This document shows positions 18,078 to 25,510 of a stretch of 64,000 nt of DNA, piece after piece (the stretch's first letter is position 1; the number at the start of each line of letters is the position of its first letter). Below the pieces are notes generated by a model. The model saw nothing but the letters and a program-made list of their open reading frames with translations. It was not told where the DNA came from and searched no databases. Source of the stretch: Pseudomonadota bacterium (lineage in GTDB: Bacteria; Pseudomonadota; Gammaproteobacteria; Steroidobacterales; Steroidobacteraceae); contig JBBCGI010000001.1 in assembly GCA_037200975.1 (NCBI GenBank), positions 62,001 through 126,000 on the forward strand. The letters run 5' to 3'. The translations under genes and the position numbers were made by a program.

Positions 18078-19437
18078 TCCCCACCTTCGACCAGTCGATG
18101 CGGCGGGTCGCGAGCATCAGGATGGTCAAGACGCCGAACAGCAGCAGCGCGCCCATCAGCAGCGAATAGTCTTCGGAGCGCAGGATCCAGTAGAGCATCG
18201 CGTACAACGTCGCGAGGCCCGCTCCGGCACCGAGCGCGAGCCGCTTGCTTCGCAAGACACCGCTCAGATAGGTAGTTATCAACGCGACCAGCGCGCCGGC
18301 CGACACCCCGTACGCCAGGTCGAACTGCAGGTGCTCCGACAGCGCCAACAGCAGTAGATAGAACAGCGCCAGCGCCAAGCCGACCATCAGGTACTGCATG
18401 CCGTGGATCGCGAGCCCGCTCACGTGTTCCCACAGGAAAAACGTCAGGAACGTGATCGCGATCAGCAGCACGGCGTAGTGAACCGCGCGGTAGTTGCGCT
18501 GGTACACGTCGACCGGCTCGTAGAACGTCACGCCCACGCCGCTGCGCGCGAACGCCGTCTCCACCGCCTCGTCCTGGCTGACCGCCTTGTCGTACCACGT
18601 CTGGCCGAAGCTGCGGTTGATCTCGAGCACCGACCAGCGTGCGCTGAAGCCCTCGTCGGTCACCACCGGATCGAGCGGCGCCGGCGCGCCTTCGAACTTC
18701 GGATGCGGCCACTTGGACGTCATGGTGATGTCCGCCTTGCGCGCCAGCGGCAGAAACGTGAGCTGGCTGCTGCCGGCGAGAGTCAGCGTCATCTTGAAGG
18801 GCACGGTACCCGCCTCGCGCAACGCGACGGCCGGCACGCGCACCGAGATCCCCGCCGAGCCCGCATAACCATCCGCCGCGACCGGGGCGCTCTCGCCCGC
18901 GACCATGAGCCCATCTACCGCGCGTAACGCGCGCGATTCGGAGTTGAGCACGAGCAGCTTTGCCTCATCCCACTTCACCTCGCGCACCTGACCGGCCGTC
19001 TGGGGTTGAGTCGAGAGGAACGCGAAATCGCGGTTCACGAATTCCCCCGAGATCTGCACGTGCGCCAGGTACACCGGCGTCCGGTACAGCCCGACCTGCC
19101 GGTAACTCGGCTGCGCATCGGCGATGACGTTCAACGTGTCAGGCAACACATATAAAGTGTTGCGAAACACTTCCGTACGCTCGGTCTCCCGCCCGGCCGC
19201 CGTCTGCTCGATGAGCTTGCGCGTGGTCTCGACCGGAATCGCCAGCAACACCGCGGCCGTGGTCTGCGCGCCACCCCACGACTCCGCCACGCGCGCCGCC
19301 GCCGTCTGGCGCATTCCCACCCGCTCCCCCACCAGGTTCTCGACCTGGGCGATGGGCAGCAGCAACACGATCATGAGGAAACCGATCACCAGGACCTTGG
19401 CGAGCAGTGGCGGCAAAAACCTGAATCGGACCGACAT
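18043..19437 (-). CDS. creD: CreD-like inner membrane protein
   Basis: Inner membrane protein of 464 residues of the CreD (Cet) family. It has an N-terminal TM (LLAKVLVIGFLMIVLLLPIA) followed by the family motif QVENLVGERVGMRQTA, then a large periplasmic domain (about 40-320). Several TMs follow in the C-terminal third, including a segment beginning AVLLIAITFLTFFLWEHVSG and YLMVGLALALFYLLLLALSEH. In enterics CreD belongs to the CreBC regulon and affects envelope tolerance; no creBC pair is adjacent here. ATG 19437 has a GGGAGA box. The C-terminal residues KVPGGESGE and the stop codon are encoded inside repeat A2, so the natural C-terminus has been replaced or extended by the element. Confidence 0.88.
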   Translation of the reverse strand: MSVRFRFLPPLLAKVLVIGFLMIVLLLPIAQVENLVGERVGMRQTAAARVAESWGGAQTTAAVLLAIPVETTRKLIEQTAAGRETERTEVFRNTLYVLPDTLNVIADAQPSYRQVGLYRTPVYLAHVQISGEFVNRDFAFLSTQPQTAGQVREVKWDEAKLLVLNSESRALRAVDGLMVAGESAPVAADGYAGSAGISVRVPAVALREAGTVPFKMTLTLAGSSQLTFLPLARKADITMTSKWPHPKFEGAPAPLDPVVTDEGFSARWSVLEINRSFGQTWYDKAVSQDEAVETAFARSGVGVTFYEPVDVYQRNYRAVHYAVLLIAITFLTFFLWEHVSGLAIHGMQYLMVGLALALFYLLLLALSEHLQFDLAYGVSAGALVALITTYLSGVLRSKRLALGAGAGLATLYAMLYWILRSEDYSLLMGALLLFGVLTILMLATRRIDWSKVGREKVPGGESGE

Positions 19438-19540
19438 CGTTTTCTCCCGGACGACGCTGAAACTGCCGGGAGTGTGGCGTTGCAAGGTGGCAGGACCTGC
19501 GCCGCAATTGTGATGAATCGTGGCGCAGCGCGAACTCTTG

Positions 19541-19546
19541 TAACAT
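19541..19546 (+). promoter_or_regulatory. Putative -10 element (TAACAT), HAD hydrolase gene
   Basis: TAACAT ends 10 bases before ATG 19557 with no ribosome binding site between; leaderless candidate within the creD/HAD divergent gap. Confidence 0.25.
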
Positions 19547-19556
19547 CGCGCGCCTC

Positions 19557-20201
19557 ATGACCATCGCCTTCTTCGACCTCGACGGCACCATCACGCACCG
19601 CGACACATTGCTCCCGCTGGTGCTGCGTCTGCTCGTGCACCAGCCGCTGCGCCTGCTGCGGTTGCCGGGTGTATTGCCGGCCGCCATTCGCTTCGCGCTG
19701 GATCGCGATCGCGGCGCGCTCAAACAATCCCTGTTGCGCGTGACGCTGCGTGGCATGCGGCGCGACGTCCTCGCACGGGAGTCGGAACGATTCGTGCGCG
19801 ACGTCATCGCGCATCGCTGCTTCGGCGACGCGCTGGCGAAAATCCGGCGTCATCGCGAGGCCGGTCATTTCCTCGTGCTCATGTCGGCCAGCGTCGATTT
19901 CTACGTGCCGGAGTTCGGGCGGCAGCTCGGTTTCGACCAGGTGATTTCGACGGGCGTGCGCTGGGAAGGCGAGACGTTCGACGGCACTCTCACTACCGCG
20001 AACCGGCGCGGCGAGGAAAAGGCGCGCTGCGTACGCGAGCTGCTGGCGCAGCGCGACGACTCGGAAAGCTTCGCCTACGGCAACAGCGATTCCGATCTTC
20101 CGCATCTGCAGATCGTGCGGCATGGATTGCTCGTGAATGGCTCCTCGGGCGCGCGCCGCGAGGCCGCCGCGCTCGGCGTGCAGACCGCCGAGTGGCGCTG
20201 A
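19557..20201 (+). CDS. HAD-superfamily subfamily IB hydrolase (SerB-like phosphatase)
   Basis: HAD phosphatase of 214 residues. Motif I is FFDLDGTITHRDTL (nucleophile and acid Asp residues), motif II is LVLMSASVDFYV, and motif III/IV is EEKARCVRELL with FAYGNSDSDLPHL. The arrangement is that of HAD-IB enzymes such as phosphoserine phosphatase homologues and the CicA-type family. The substrate cannot be read from sequence; a phosphoserine or small phosphomonoester is possible. It is divergent from creD and about 160 bases before the sensor diguanylate cyclase gene. Confidence 0.88.
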   Translation: MTIAFFDLDGTITHRDTLLPLVLRLLVHQPLRLLRLPGVLPAAIRFALDRDRGALKQSLLRVTLRGMRRDVLARESERFVRDVIAHRCFGDALAKIRRHREAGHFLVLMSASVDFYVPEFGRQLGFDQVISTGVRWEGETFDGTLTTANRRGEEKARCVRELLAQRDDSESFAYGNSDSDLPHLQIVRHGLLVNGSSGARREAAALGVQTAEWR

Positions 20202-20330
20202 TCGCCAGCGCCTCCAGCTTCCCGGCGCCTGTGATGCGATTCACACTTATCGACGGGTAGTGCCTCGCAGGCCACGCCTCCGGCCGCCGCATCGGACGCC
20301 AGTCACATAGACGGCGACACCCGCCACCTA

Positions 20331-20356
20331 CGATACGGCCTTAGTCGTCCGTATCG
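20331..20356. repeat. 8-bp inverted repeat in the leader of the diguanylate cyclase gene
   Basis: CGATACGG (20331-20338) and CCGTATCG (20349-20356) are a perfect inverted repeat with a 10-base spacer, ending 7 bases before the ATG at 20364. No ribosome binding site is visible in that gap. It could be an operator for a dimeric repressor or an mRNA hairpin covering the start. Confidence 0.6.
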
Positions 20357-20363
20357 CCTGCAA

Positions 20364-23300
20364 ATGCCCACAACGCGGGGAAAAATCCGGTCCTTTGCCG
20401 ATCGCGCGCGCCTCGCGTTCGCGACGCTGGGCGCGATTTTTTCGGTCAGCGCCGCCGCCACGCCGCCGCTCAGTGTGCAGCGTTACAGCCTCGAAGAAGG
20501 TCTCTCGCAGCAGGCCGTCAATGCCATCGTGCAGGACAGCGAAGGCTTCATGTGGTTCGGTACCGAAGACGGCCTCAACCGCTTCGACGGTTACGAATTC
20601 CGCCAGTTGCGTCATGACCGCGGCGACGCGCACACATTGCCCAACGGCTGGGTCTCTTCGCTGGTCGCGACCGAGGACGGGTTGTGGATTTCAACCGACG
20701 GCGGTGGCGTCGTGTTCCGCAACGCGCAGACCGGCCAACTCGAGCAGCCCGCGCTGCTGCGCGACGCACCCGATCTGCAGCGCGTACGCATGCTGGCGCG
20801 CGACCGGTTCGGGCGGCTGTGGATCGCGTCGCGCGACGCCGGCGTCGCCATCTACGATCCGCGCAGCGGCGCGCTCGAGCGCCTGCGGCATTCGCTCACC
20901 GAGTCGCAATCGTTGTCCGACGATGCGGTGCACACCATCCTGCATCTGCGCAGCGGCGACACGCTGATCGGAACCGCGAGCGGACTCGATCGTTCCTCAG
21001 CCGCGAATCTCGATGTCACCCGACTCAGGCTGCCGCCCGAACTGAGCCCGCCGGGTGAGCCGCTGCGGGTGCGCGCGTTGGCCGAAGCGCCCGATGGCAT
21101 GGTCTGGGTCGGCACCGATGCGGGCCTCGGCCGTTACGACCCGCGCGGTGAGCGCTGGCGCGTATTTCGCGAGAACCGGACCAGCCCGACCGGCCTGCCA
21201 GGCAACCGCGTGCAGGCATTACTCTTCGACAGCCAGGGACGCCTGTGGATCGGATTGATCGAAGGACTCGCCTGGTTCGACTCAGCGACGGAAACCTTCG
21301 CGACTTACCACCGCGACGACGCCGAGCTCAGGTCGCTGCCCGACGATTACATCGTCTCGCTGTTCGAGGATCGCGGTGGCAGCCTGTGGATAGGCACCAA
21401 GACCGGCGGACTCGCGAAGTGGAATCCGCGCACCTGGTCGTTCGGCCACTTCCGCGCCAGCTCCGACGAAGGATTCACCGACCGCAACATCACCTCGTTC
21501 GCCGAAGACAGGCTGGGCCGGCTGTGGATCGGCACGTTCGGCAGCGGCATCAACCTGCTCGACCGCCAAACCTCGCGGGTGACGCCGGTGCGCCACTCGA
21601 ACGCGCGCACGTCGCTGAGTGATGACCGCGTCATGGCCTTGCTCGAAGGCAGCGGCGGCGAGGTCTGGGTCGGCACGATGGGCGGCGGCCTCAATCGTTT
21701 CGATGCGCAGACCTTGAAGGCCGAAGTGTTTGAGCACGACCCCGGCGTTCCCACGTCGCTCGCCGCTGCAGGCGTCATGAGCCTGATCGAGGTCGACAGA
21801 CAGGTGTGGGTGGGGACATTCGGCGGCGGCATCTCGCGCTTCGATGCGCGCACGCGCCGCTTCGACAGCCTGCGGCCCGGCCCCGAGGATGGCTTGCACC
21901 TGTCGAACGGCCGCATCACGGCGCTGGCCCGCGATCGCAGCGGTCACGTGTGGATAGGCACGGATGGCGGCGGTCTCAATGTCTGGGATCACAAGACCCG
22001 CCGGCTCTACTACTACAAGCGCGACGCCCGGCAACTCGACTCGCTGAGCGCCGACTCCATCTATTCGATCCTGGTCGACGACGCGGGCAACGTCTGGATC
22101 GGCACGCGCGGCGGCGGCCTCGATCGCGTGCTCGATCCGGCGGAAGGCCCGGCCGACCTGCGTTTCGTCAATTTCTCCGAATCGCAGGGGCTGCCTAACA
22201 ACACCGTCTACGGGTTGCGGGCCGACGGCACCGGCAACATCTGGATCAGCACCAACTTCGGCCTGGCGCGCCTCGATCCGCGCAGCGGCGCGATCCAGCG
22301 TTTTCACCGGCTGCACGGCCTGCAAGGCGAGGAATTCAACTTCGGCGCGCACTACCGCGATCGCAGCGGCAAGCTGTTCTTCGGCGGTGCGGCCGGCTTC
22401 AACGCCTTCTACCCGGAAGTGCTCGAGTTCAACGAGCGCCCGCCTCGCGTCGTATTGACCCAGCTCCTCAAGCTCAATGCCCCCGGCGTCGCCGGCATTC
22501 CCGAGGAGCGCATCGGGCGGCTGACGCTGGGTCACAAGGAAGACGTCGTCACGCTCAAGTTCGCGGCGCTCGACTACGCCGACCCGAAGGCGAACCGCTA
22601 CGAATACAAGCTCGATGGCTTCGACGACGACTGGGTACACGCCGACGAACGGCGTGCCGCCACCTATACCAACCTGCCCGGCGGCAAGTACGTGTTCCGC
22701 GTGCGCGCCAGCAACAGCGACGGCGTGTGGAGCACCGAGGACCTCGCGCTGCCGATCGACGTGTCGCCATCACCCTGGGCATCGCTGTGGGCATACGCGG
22801 GTTATACGGCCATCGCCGCGCTGCTGTTGCTGGCCGTGTGGTATGGACAACAGCGCCGCATCGCAGGTGCGGCCGACCAGCGCCTGGAGCTCGAGCAGCA
22901 GGTCAGTGATCGCACCTACGAATTGGCCGAACGCAATCGCGAGCTCGAAGAAGCCAACCGCAAACTCGAGATGGCGAGTTCCACCGACACACTCACCGGG
23001 CTTGGCAACCGCCGCTACCTGATGGAGCAGTTCCCGCGCCTGCTCAAGGAAAAACGCGTGGATCACGGCCTCGCCATCATGATCATCGATCTCGATGCGC
23101 TCAAACCCATCAACGACCAGTACGGTCACGCCGCCGGCGACGAAGTGATCGTGGAGATCGCGAAGACGCTGCGCCAGGCCATCCGTCCCGAGGACATCCT
23201 GGTGCGCTGGGGCGGCGATGAATTCGTGATCGTCGCGCAGGCGCAGCACGTCGAACAAACCACCATGCTGGCCGAACGCGTGCGCGAACGGATCGCCAAG

Positions 23301-23648
23301 CTGAAATGCGTGTTGCCGCGCGGCGCCGTGGTACGCACCAGCTGCTCGATCGGCTTCACCTGCCTGCCCTTCGTGCCCGGCAAACCCGACGCGGTCAGCT
23401 GGGAGCATGCGATCAAGATCGCCGACCTCGCCCTGTATCGCGCCAAGCGCGGCCGCAATGCCTGGCGCGGCTGGTTCGGCACCGAGTTGATCGCCGGGCT
23501 GCAGTCGGCCGGACTGCACTCAGTCATAGCGGCGGTGGAATCGAACGTGGACGGCTTGATCGCCAGTGGCGCGATCATCGAACAATCATCGACGCGCGGC
23601 AGCGACGACACCGTCAATGCGCTGCGCGTCCTGCGCGAAGTGCGTTGA
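20364..23648 (+). CDS. Sensor diguanylate cyclase with two-component-regulator propeller, Y_Y_Y domain and GGDEF
   Basis: Membrane sensor of 1094 residues. A signal peptide (about 1-32, ending VSAAA) is followed by a long periplasmic beta-propeller built from repeated reg_prop units; the hallmark strand (L/V)WIG or VWVG followed by T..GG recurs through about residues 45-660. Next come a Y_Y_Y domain (ANRYEYKLDGFDDDWVHA, about 735-800), one TM (about 807-830), a coiled coil and a GGDEF domain. The cyclase has DTLTGLGNRRYLM, DLDALKPINDQYGHAAGDE and an intact GGDEF near residue 950, with the product-inhibition site RPED five residues before it. It should therefore make c-di-GMP and be feedback inhibited. 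The propeller resembles hybrid BT-type sensors, here wired to c-di-GMP. The next gene, 11 bases away, is an EAL protein. Confidence 0.93.
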   Translation: MPTTRGKIRSFADRARLAFATLGAIFSVSAAATPPLSVQRYSLEEGLSQQAVNAIVQDSEGFMWFGTEDGLNRFDGYEFRQLRHDRGDAHTLPNGWVSSLVATEDGLWISTDGGGVVFRNAQTGQLEQPALLRDAPDLQRVRMLARDRFGRLWIASRDAGVAIYDPRSGALERLRHSLTESQSLSDDAVHTILHLRSGDTLIGTASGLDRSSAANLDVTRLRLPPELSPPGEPLRVRALAEAPDGMVWVGTDAGLGRYDPRGERWRVFRENRTSPTGLPGNRVQALLFDSQGRLWIGLIEGLAWFDSATETFATYHRDDAELRSLPDDYIVSLFEDRGGSLWIGTKTGGLAKWNPRTWSFGHFRASSDEGFTDRNITSFAEDRLGRLWIGTFGSGINLLDRQTSRVTPVRHSNARTSLSDDRVMALLEGSGGEVWVGTMGGGLNRFDAQTLKAEVFEHDPGVPTSLAAAGVMSLIEVDRQVWVGTFGGGISRFDARTRRFDSLRPGPEDGLHLSNGRITALARDRSGHVWIGTDGGGLNVWDHKTRRLYYYKRDARQLDSLSADSIYSILVDDAGNVWIGTRGGGLDRVLDPAEGPADLRFVNFSESQGLPNNTVYGLRADGTGNIWISTNFGLARLDPRSGAIQRFHRLHGLQGEEFNFGAHYRDRSGKLFFGGAAGFNAFYPEVLEFNERPPRVVLTQLLKLNAPGVAGIPEERIGRLTLGHKEDVVTLKFAALDYADPKANRYEYKLDGFDDDWVHADERRAATYTNLPGGKYVFRVRASNSDGVWSTEDLALPIDVSPSPWASLWAYAGYTAIAALLLLAVWYGQQRRIAGAADQRLELEQQVSDRTYELAERNRELEEANRKLEMASSTDTLTGLGNRRYLMEQFPRLLKEKRVDHGLAIMIIDLDALKPINDQYGHAAGDEVIVEIAKTLRQAIRPEDILVRWGGDEFVIVAQAQHVEQTTMLAERVRERIAKLKCVLPRGAVVRTSCSIGFTCLPFVPGKPDAVSWEHAIKIADLALYRAKRGRNAWRGWFGTELIAGLQSAGLHSVIAAVESNVDGLIASGAIIEQSSTRGSDDTVNALRVLREVR

Positions 23649-23659
23649 CCGAGGCAGGC

Positions 23660-25357
23660 ATGGACAGCGACATCGCACGATCTCTTCCCGACCTCGCGCT
23701 CATCGTGCGCCGCGACGGCGTCATCCTTTCCTGCGTCGGCGGCAACGCGGTGCGCGGGCTGCATGCGCCGGAAGATGAAATCCCGGGGCGCAACGTCGCC
23801 GACCTGTTCCCCGAATCCATCGCCAGCCACCTGTTGCAGACCGTGCGCCGCATCCTCAAGACGCGCAAGCCCGCGCAGCAGCGCTACCAGGAAGGCGAGC
23901 TCGCGCTCGAGATGCGCTTCCAGGTGCAGGGCTTCGACCGCGCGCTGGTCGTCTGCCGCGACCTCGGCGCCGGGGTCTCCTCGAATGACTCGGGCCTCTA
24001 TCCCAGTGCCGATGGCAGTGCCGGTGGCGAAACCGCAGGCGTCATGCTTGCGCACCGCGACGGCTTGGAAAAATCGCTGCGCATGGCGCTCGACATGGCC
24101 GCGTTGCGCGAAGACACCGTCGGCGTCGTGCTGATTCACATCGGCGGCTACGCGACCTATCAACATGTGTTCGACTCCGCGCTGGCCAATCGGCTGCTCG
24201 AATCCGCCGTGAGGGTGATCGCGGAAAACCTGCCCGAAGCGCGTTCGAGCCTGCCGCGCGTGGCGCGTATCTCGGATGACGTGATCGGCGTGGTGCTCAG
24301 CGACATCCGCTCGCGCGCGGACGCCGATGTCGCCGTGGAAACCATCATCAAGTCTTTGCAGCACCCCGTCTATATCGACGGCCAGGTGTTCCAGCTCGCG
24401 CCCCAGGCGGGTGTCACGCTCTCCGGCACCGATGGCGACCGGGCCATCGAACTGATCGAACGCGCACTGACCACGCTCGACTCGGGCCGCCGCGCCGGCG
24501 CGGACCGCGCCATCACCTTCTATTCGGACACGTTGCGCCTGGCGTCGCTCACGCGCCTCGACTGGAGCCAGGAACTCACGCGGGCGATCGAGAAGGACGA
24601 ACTCGAGCTGCACTATCAGCCGCGGTATCTGCTCGCGACCCGCGAGATCGTCGCGGTGGAAGCCTTCCTGCGTTGGCCGCACAAGATACGAGGCATGGTG
24701 CCCACCTCCGAATTCCTGCCGATCGCCGAGCTCTCCGGTCTTTCGGTGCAGCTCGGCCGCTGGGTGCTGCGCCGCGCCTGCCGCGATCTCGCTACACTTT
24801 CCGAGCGCGGCTTCCCGAAGCTGCGCCTGTCGGTGAACGTCGGCCGTCAGTACCTGTCCGCCGAGAGCCTCGCCGAGGACGTCGCCAATTCCGCCAGGGA
24901 AGCCGGCATCGAACCCGCGCAGCTCGATCTCGAGATCACCGAACAGATGTTGTCGACCGGCCGCAATGGCTTGGCGGCGCTGCACCAGTTGCGCGGCCAG
25001 GGCGTGCGCGTGTTGATCGACGATTTCGGCACCGGCTACGTGTCGCTCGGCAAGCTGCGCAATTCGCCACTCGACGGCATCATGATCGACCGCTCGTTCG
25101 TCGAGGAGGTCGGCCACGATCACGAGGCGCGTGCGGTGTGCCGCGCGGCGATCGCACTAGGCCTCGCCTTCGGTCTGCGCGTCGTCGCCGAAGGCATCGA
25201 GACGGAAGCGCAGGCGCAATTCCTGGTCGCCGAGCAGTGCCACGAAGGTCAGGGGCACCTGTTCTGCGCCGCGACGCCGCTCGCGAGCTTGTTGGACAGA
25301 ATATTGCCGGGCGCGAAGGATGCGCCGGGTTCTGTCACACGCGCGGCCGCGCGCTGA
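23660..25357 (+). CDS. PAS / degenerate GGDEF / EAL-domain protein
   Basis: Soluble c-di-GMP protein of 565 residues, starting MDSDIARSLPDLALIVRR; its coding sequence begins 11 bases after the diguanylate cyclase gene. An N-terminal PAS-like domain (about 8-105) is followed by a GGDEF-family domain in which the signature is replaced (ARISDDVIGVVL), so it cannot be a cyclase. The EAL domain keeps Glu334 (VEAFLRW), Asn393 (LSVNVGRQ), the Glu of LDLEITEQ, Asp454/Asp455 (IDDFGTGY), and Glu in VAEGIETEA. The lysine normally present in the (L/I)KIDRSF motif is Met475 (IMIDRSFV). That lysine is needed for hydrolysis in studied EAL enzymes, so this may be a c-di-GMP binding effector or a weak phosphodiesterase. 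Confidence 0.9.
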   Translation: MDSDIARSLPDLALIVRRDGVILSCVGGNAVRGLHAPEDEIPGRNVADLFPESIASHLLQTVRRILKTRKPAQQRYQEGELALEMRFQVQGFDRALVVCRDLGAGVSSNDSGLYPSADGSAGGETAGVMLAHRDGLEKSLRMALDMAALREDTVGVVLIHIGGYATYQHVFDSALANRLLESAVRVIAENLPEARSSLPRVARISDDVIGVVLSDIRSRADADVAVETIIKSLQHPVYIDGQVFQLAPQAGVTLSGTDGDRAIELIERALTTLDSGRRAGADRAITFYSDTLRLASLTRLDWSQELTRAIEKDELELHYQPRYLLATREIVAVEAFLRWPHKIRGMVPTSEFLPIAELSGLSVQLGRWVLRRACRDLATLSERGFPKLRLSVNVGRQYLSAESLAEDVANSAREAGIEPAQLDLEITEQMLSTGRNGLAALHQLRGQGVRVLIDDFGTGYVSLGKLRNSPLDGIMIDRSFVEEVGHDHEARAVCRAAIALGLAFGLRVVAEGIETEAQAQFLVAEQCHEGQGHLFCAATPLASLLDRILPGAKDAPGSVTRAAAR

Positions 25358-25510
25358 CTTAAAGCGCGGATTTAACCGGCCCTTATCGGAGGCGGGTCAC
25401 ACTTTGCCCGCCGGCGGCGTCACGCACGCACGCTCGGAAATTGCCCTTCCCGCCTCTAATGACCGGCGTTCGCGACAGCGCGCCGGGTCCACTTACGAGG
25501 CGATGTTCCG

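Noticed and set aside
23126-25123. Long open frame (665 codons) antisense to the c-di-GMP genes
   Set aside because: It is the antisense shadow of GC-rich coding sequence; it has low-complexity Arg/Ala/Asp-rich composition and no domain, while the sense frames carry clear motifs.
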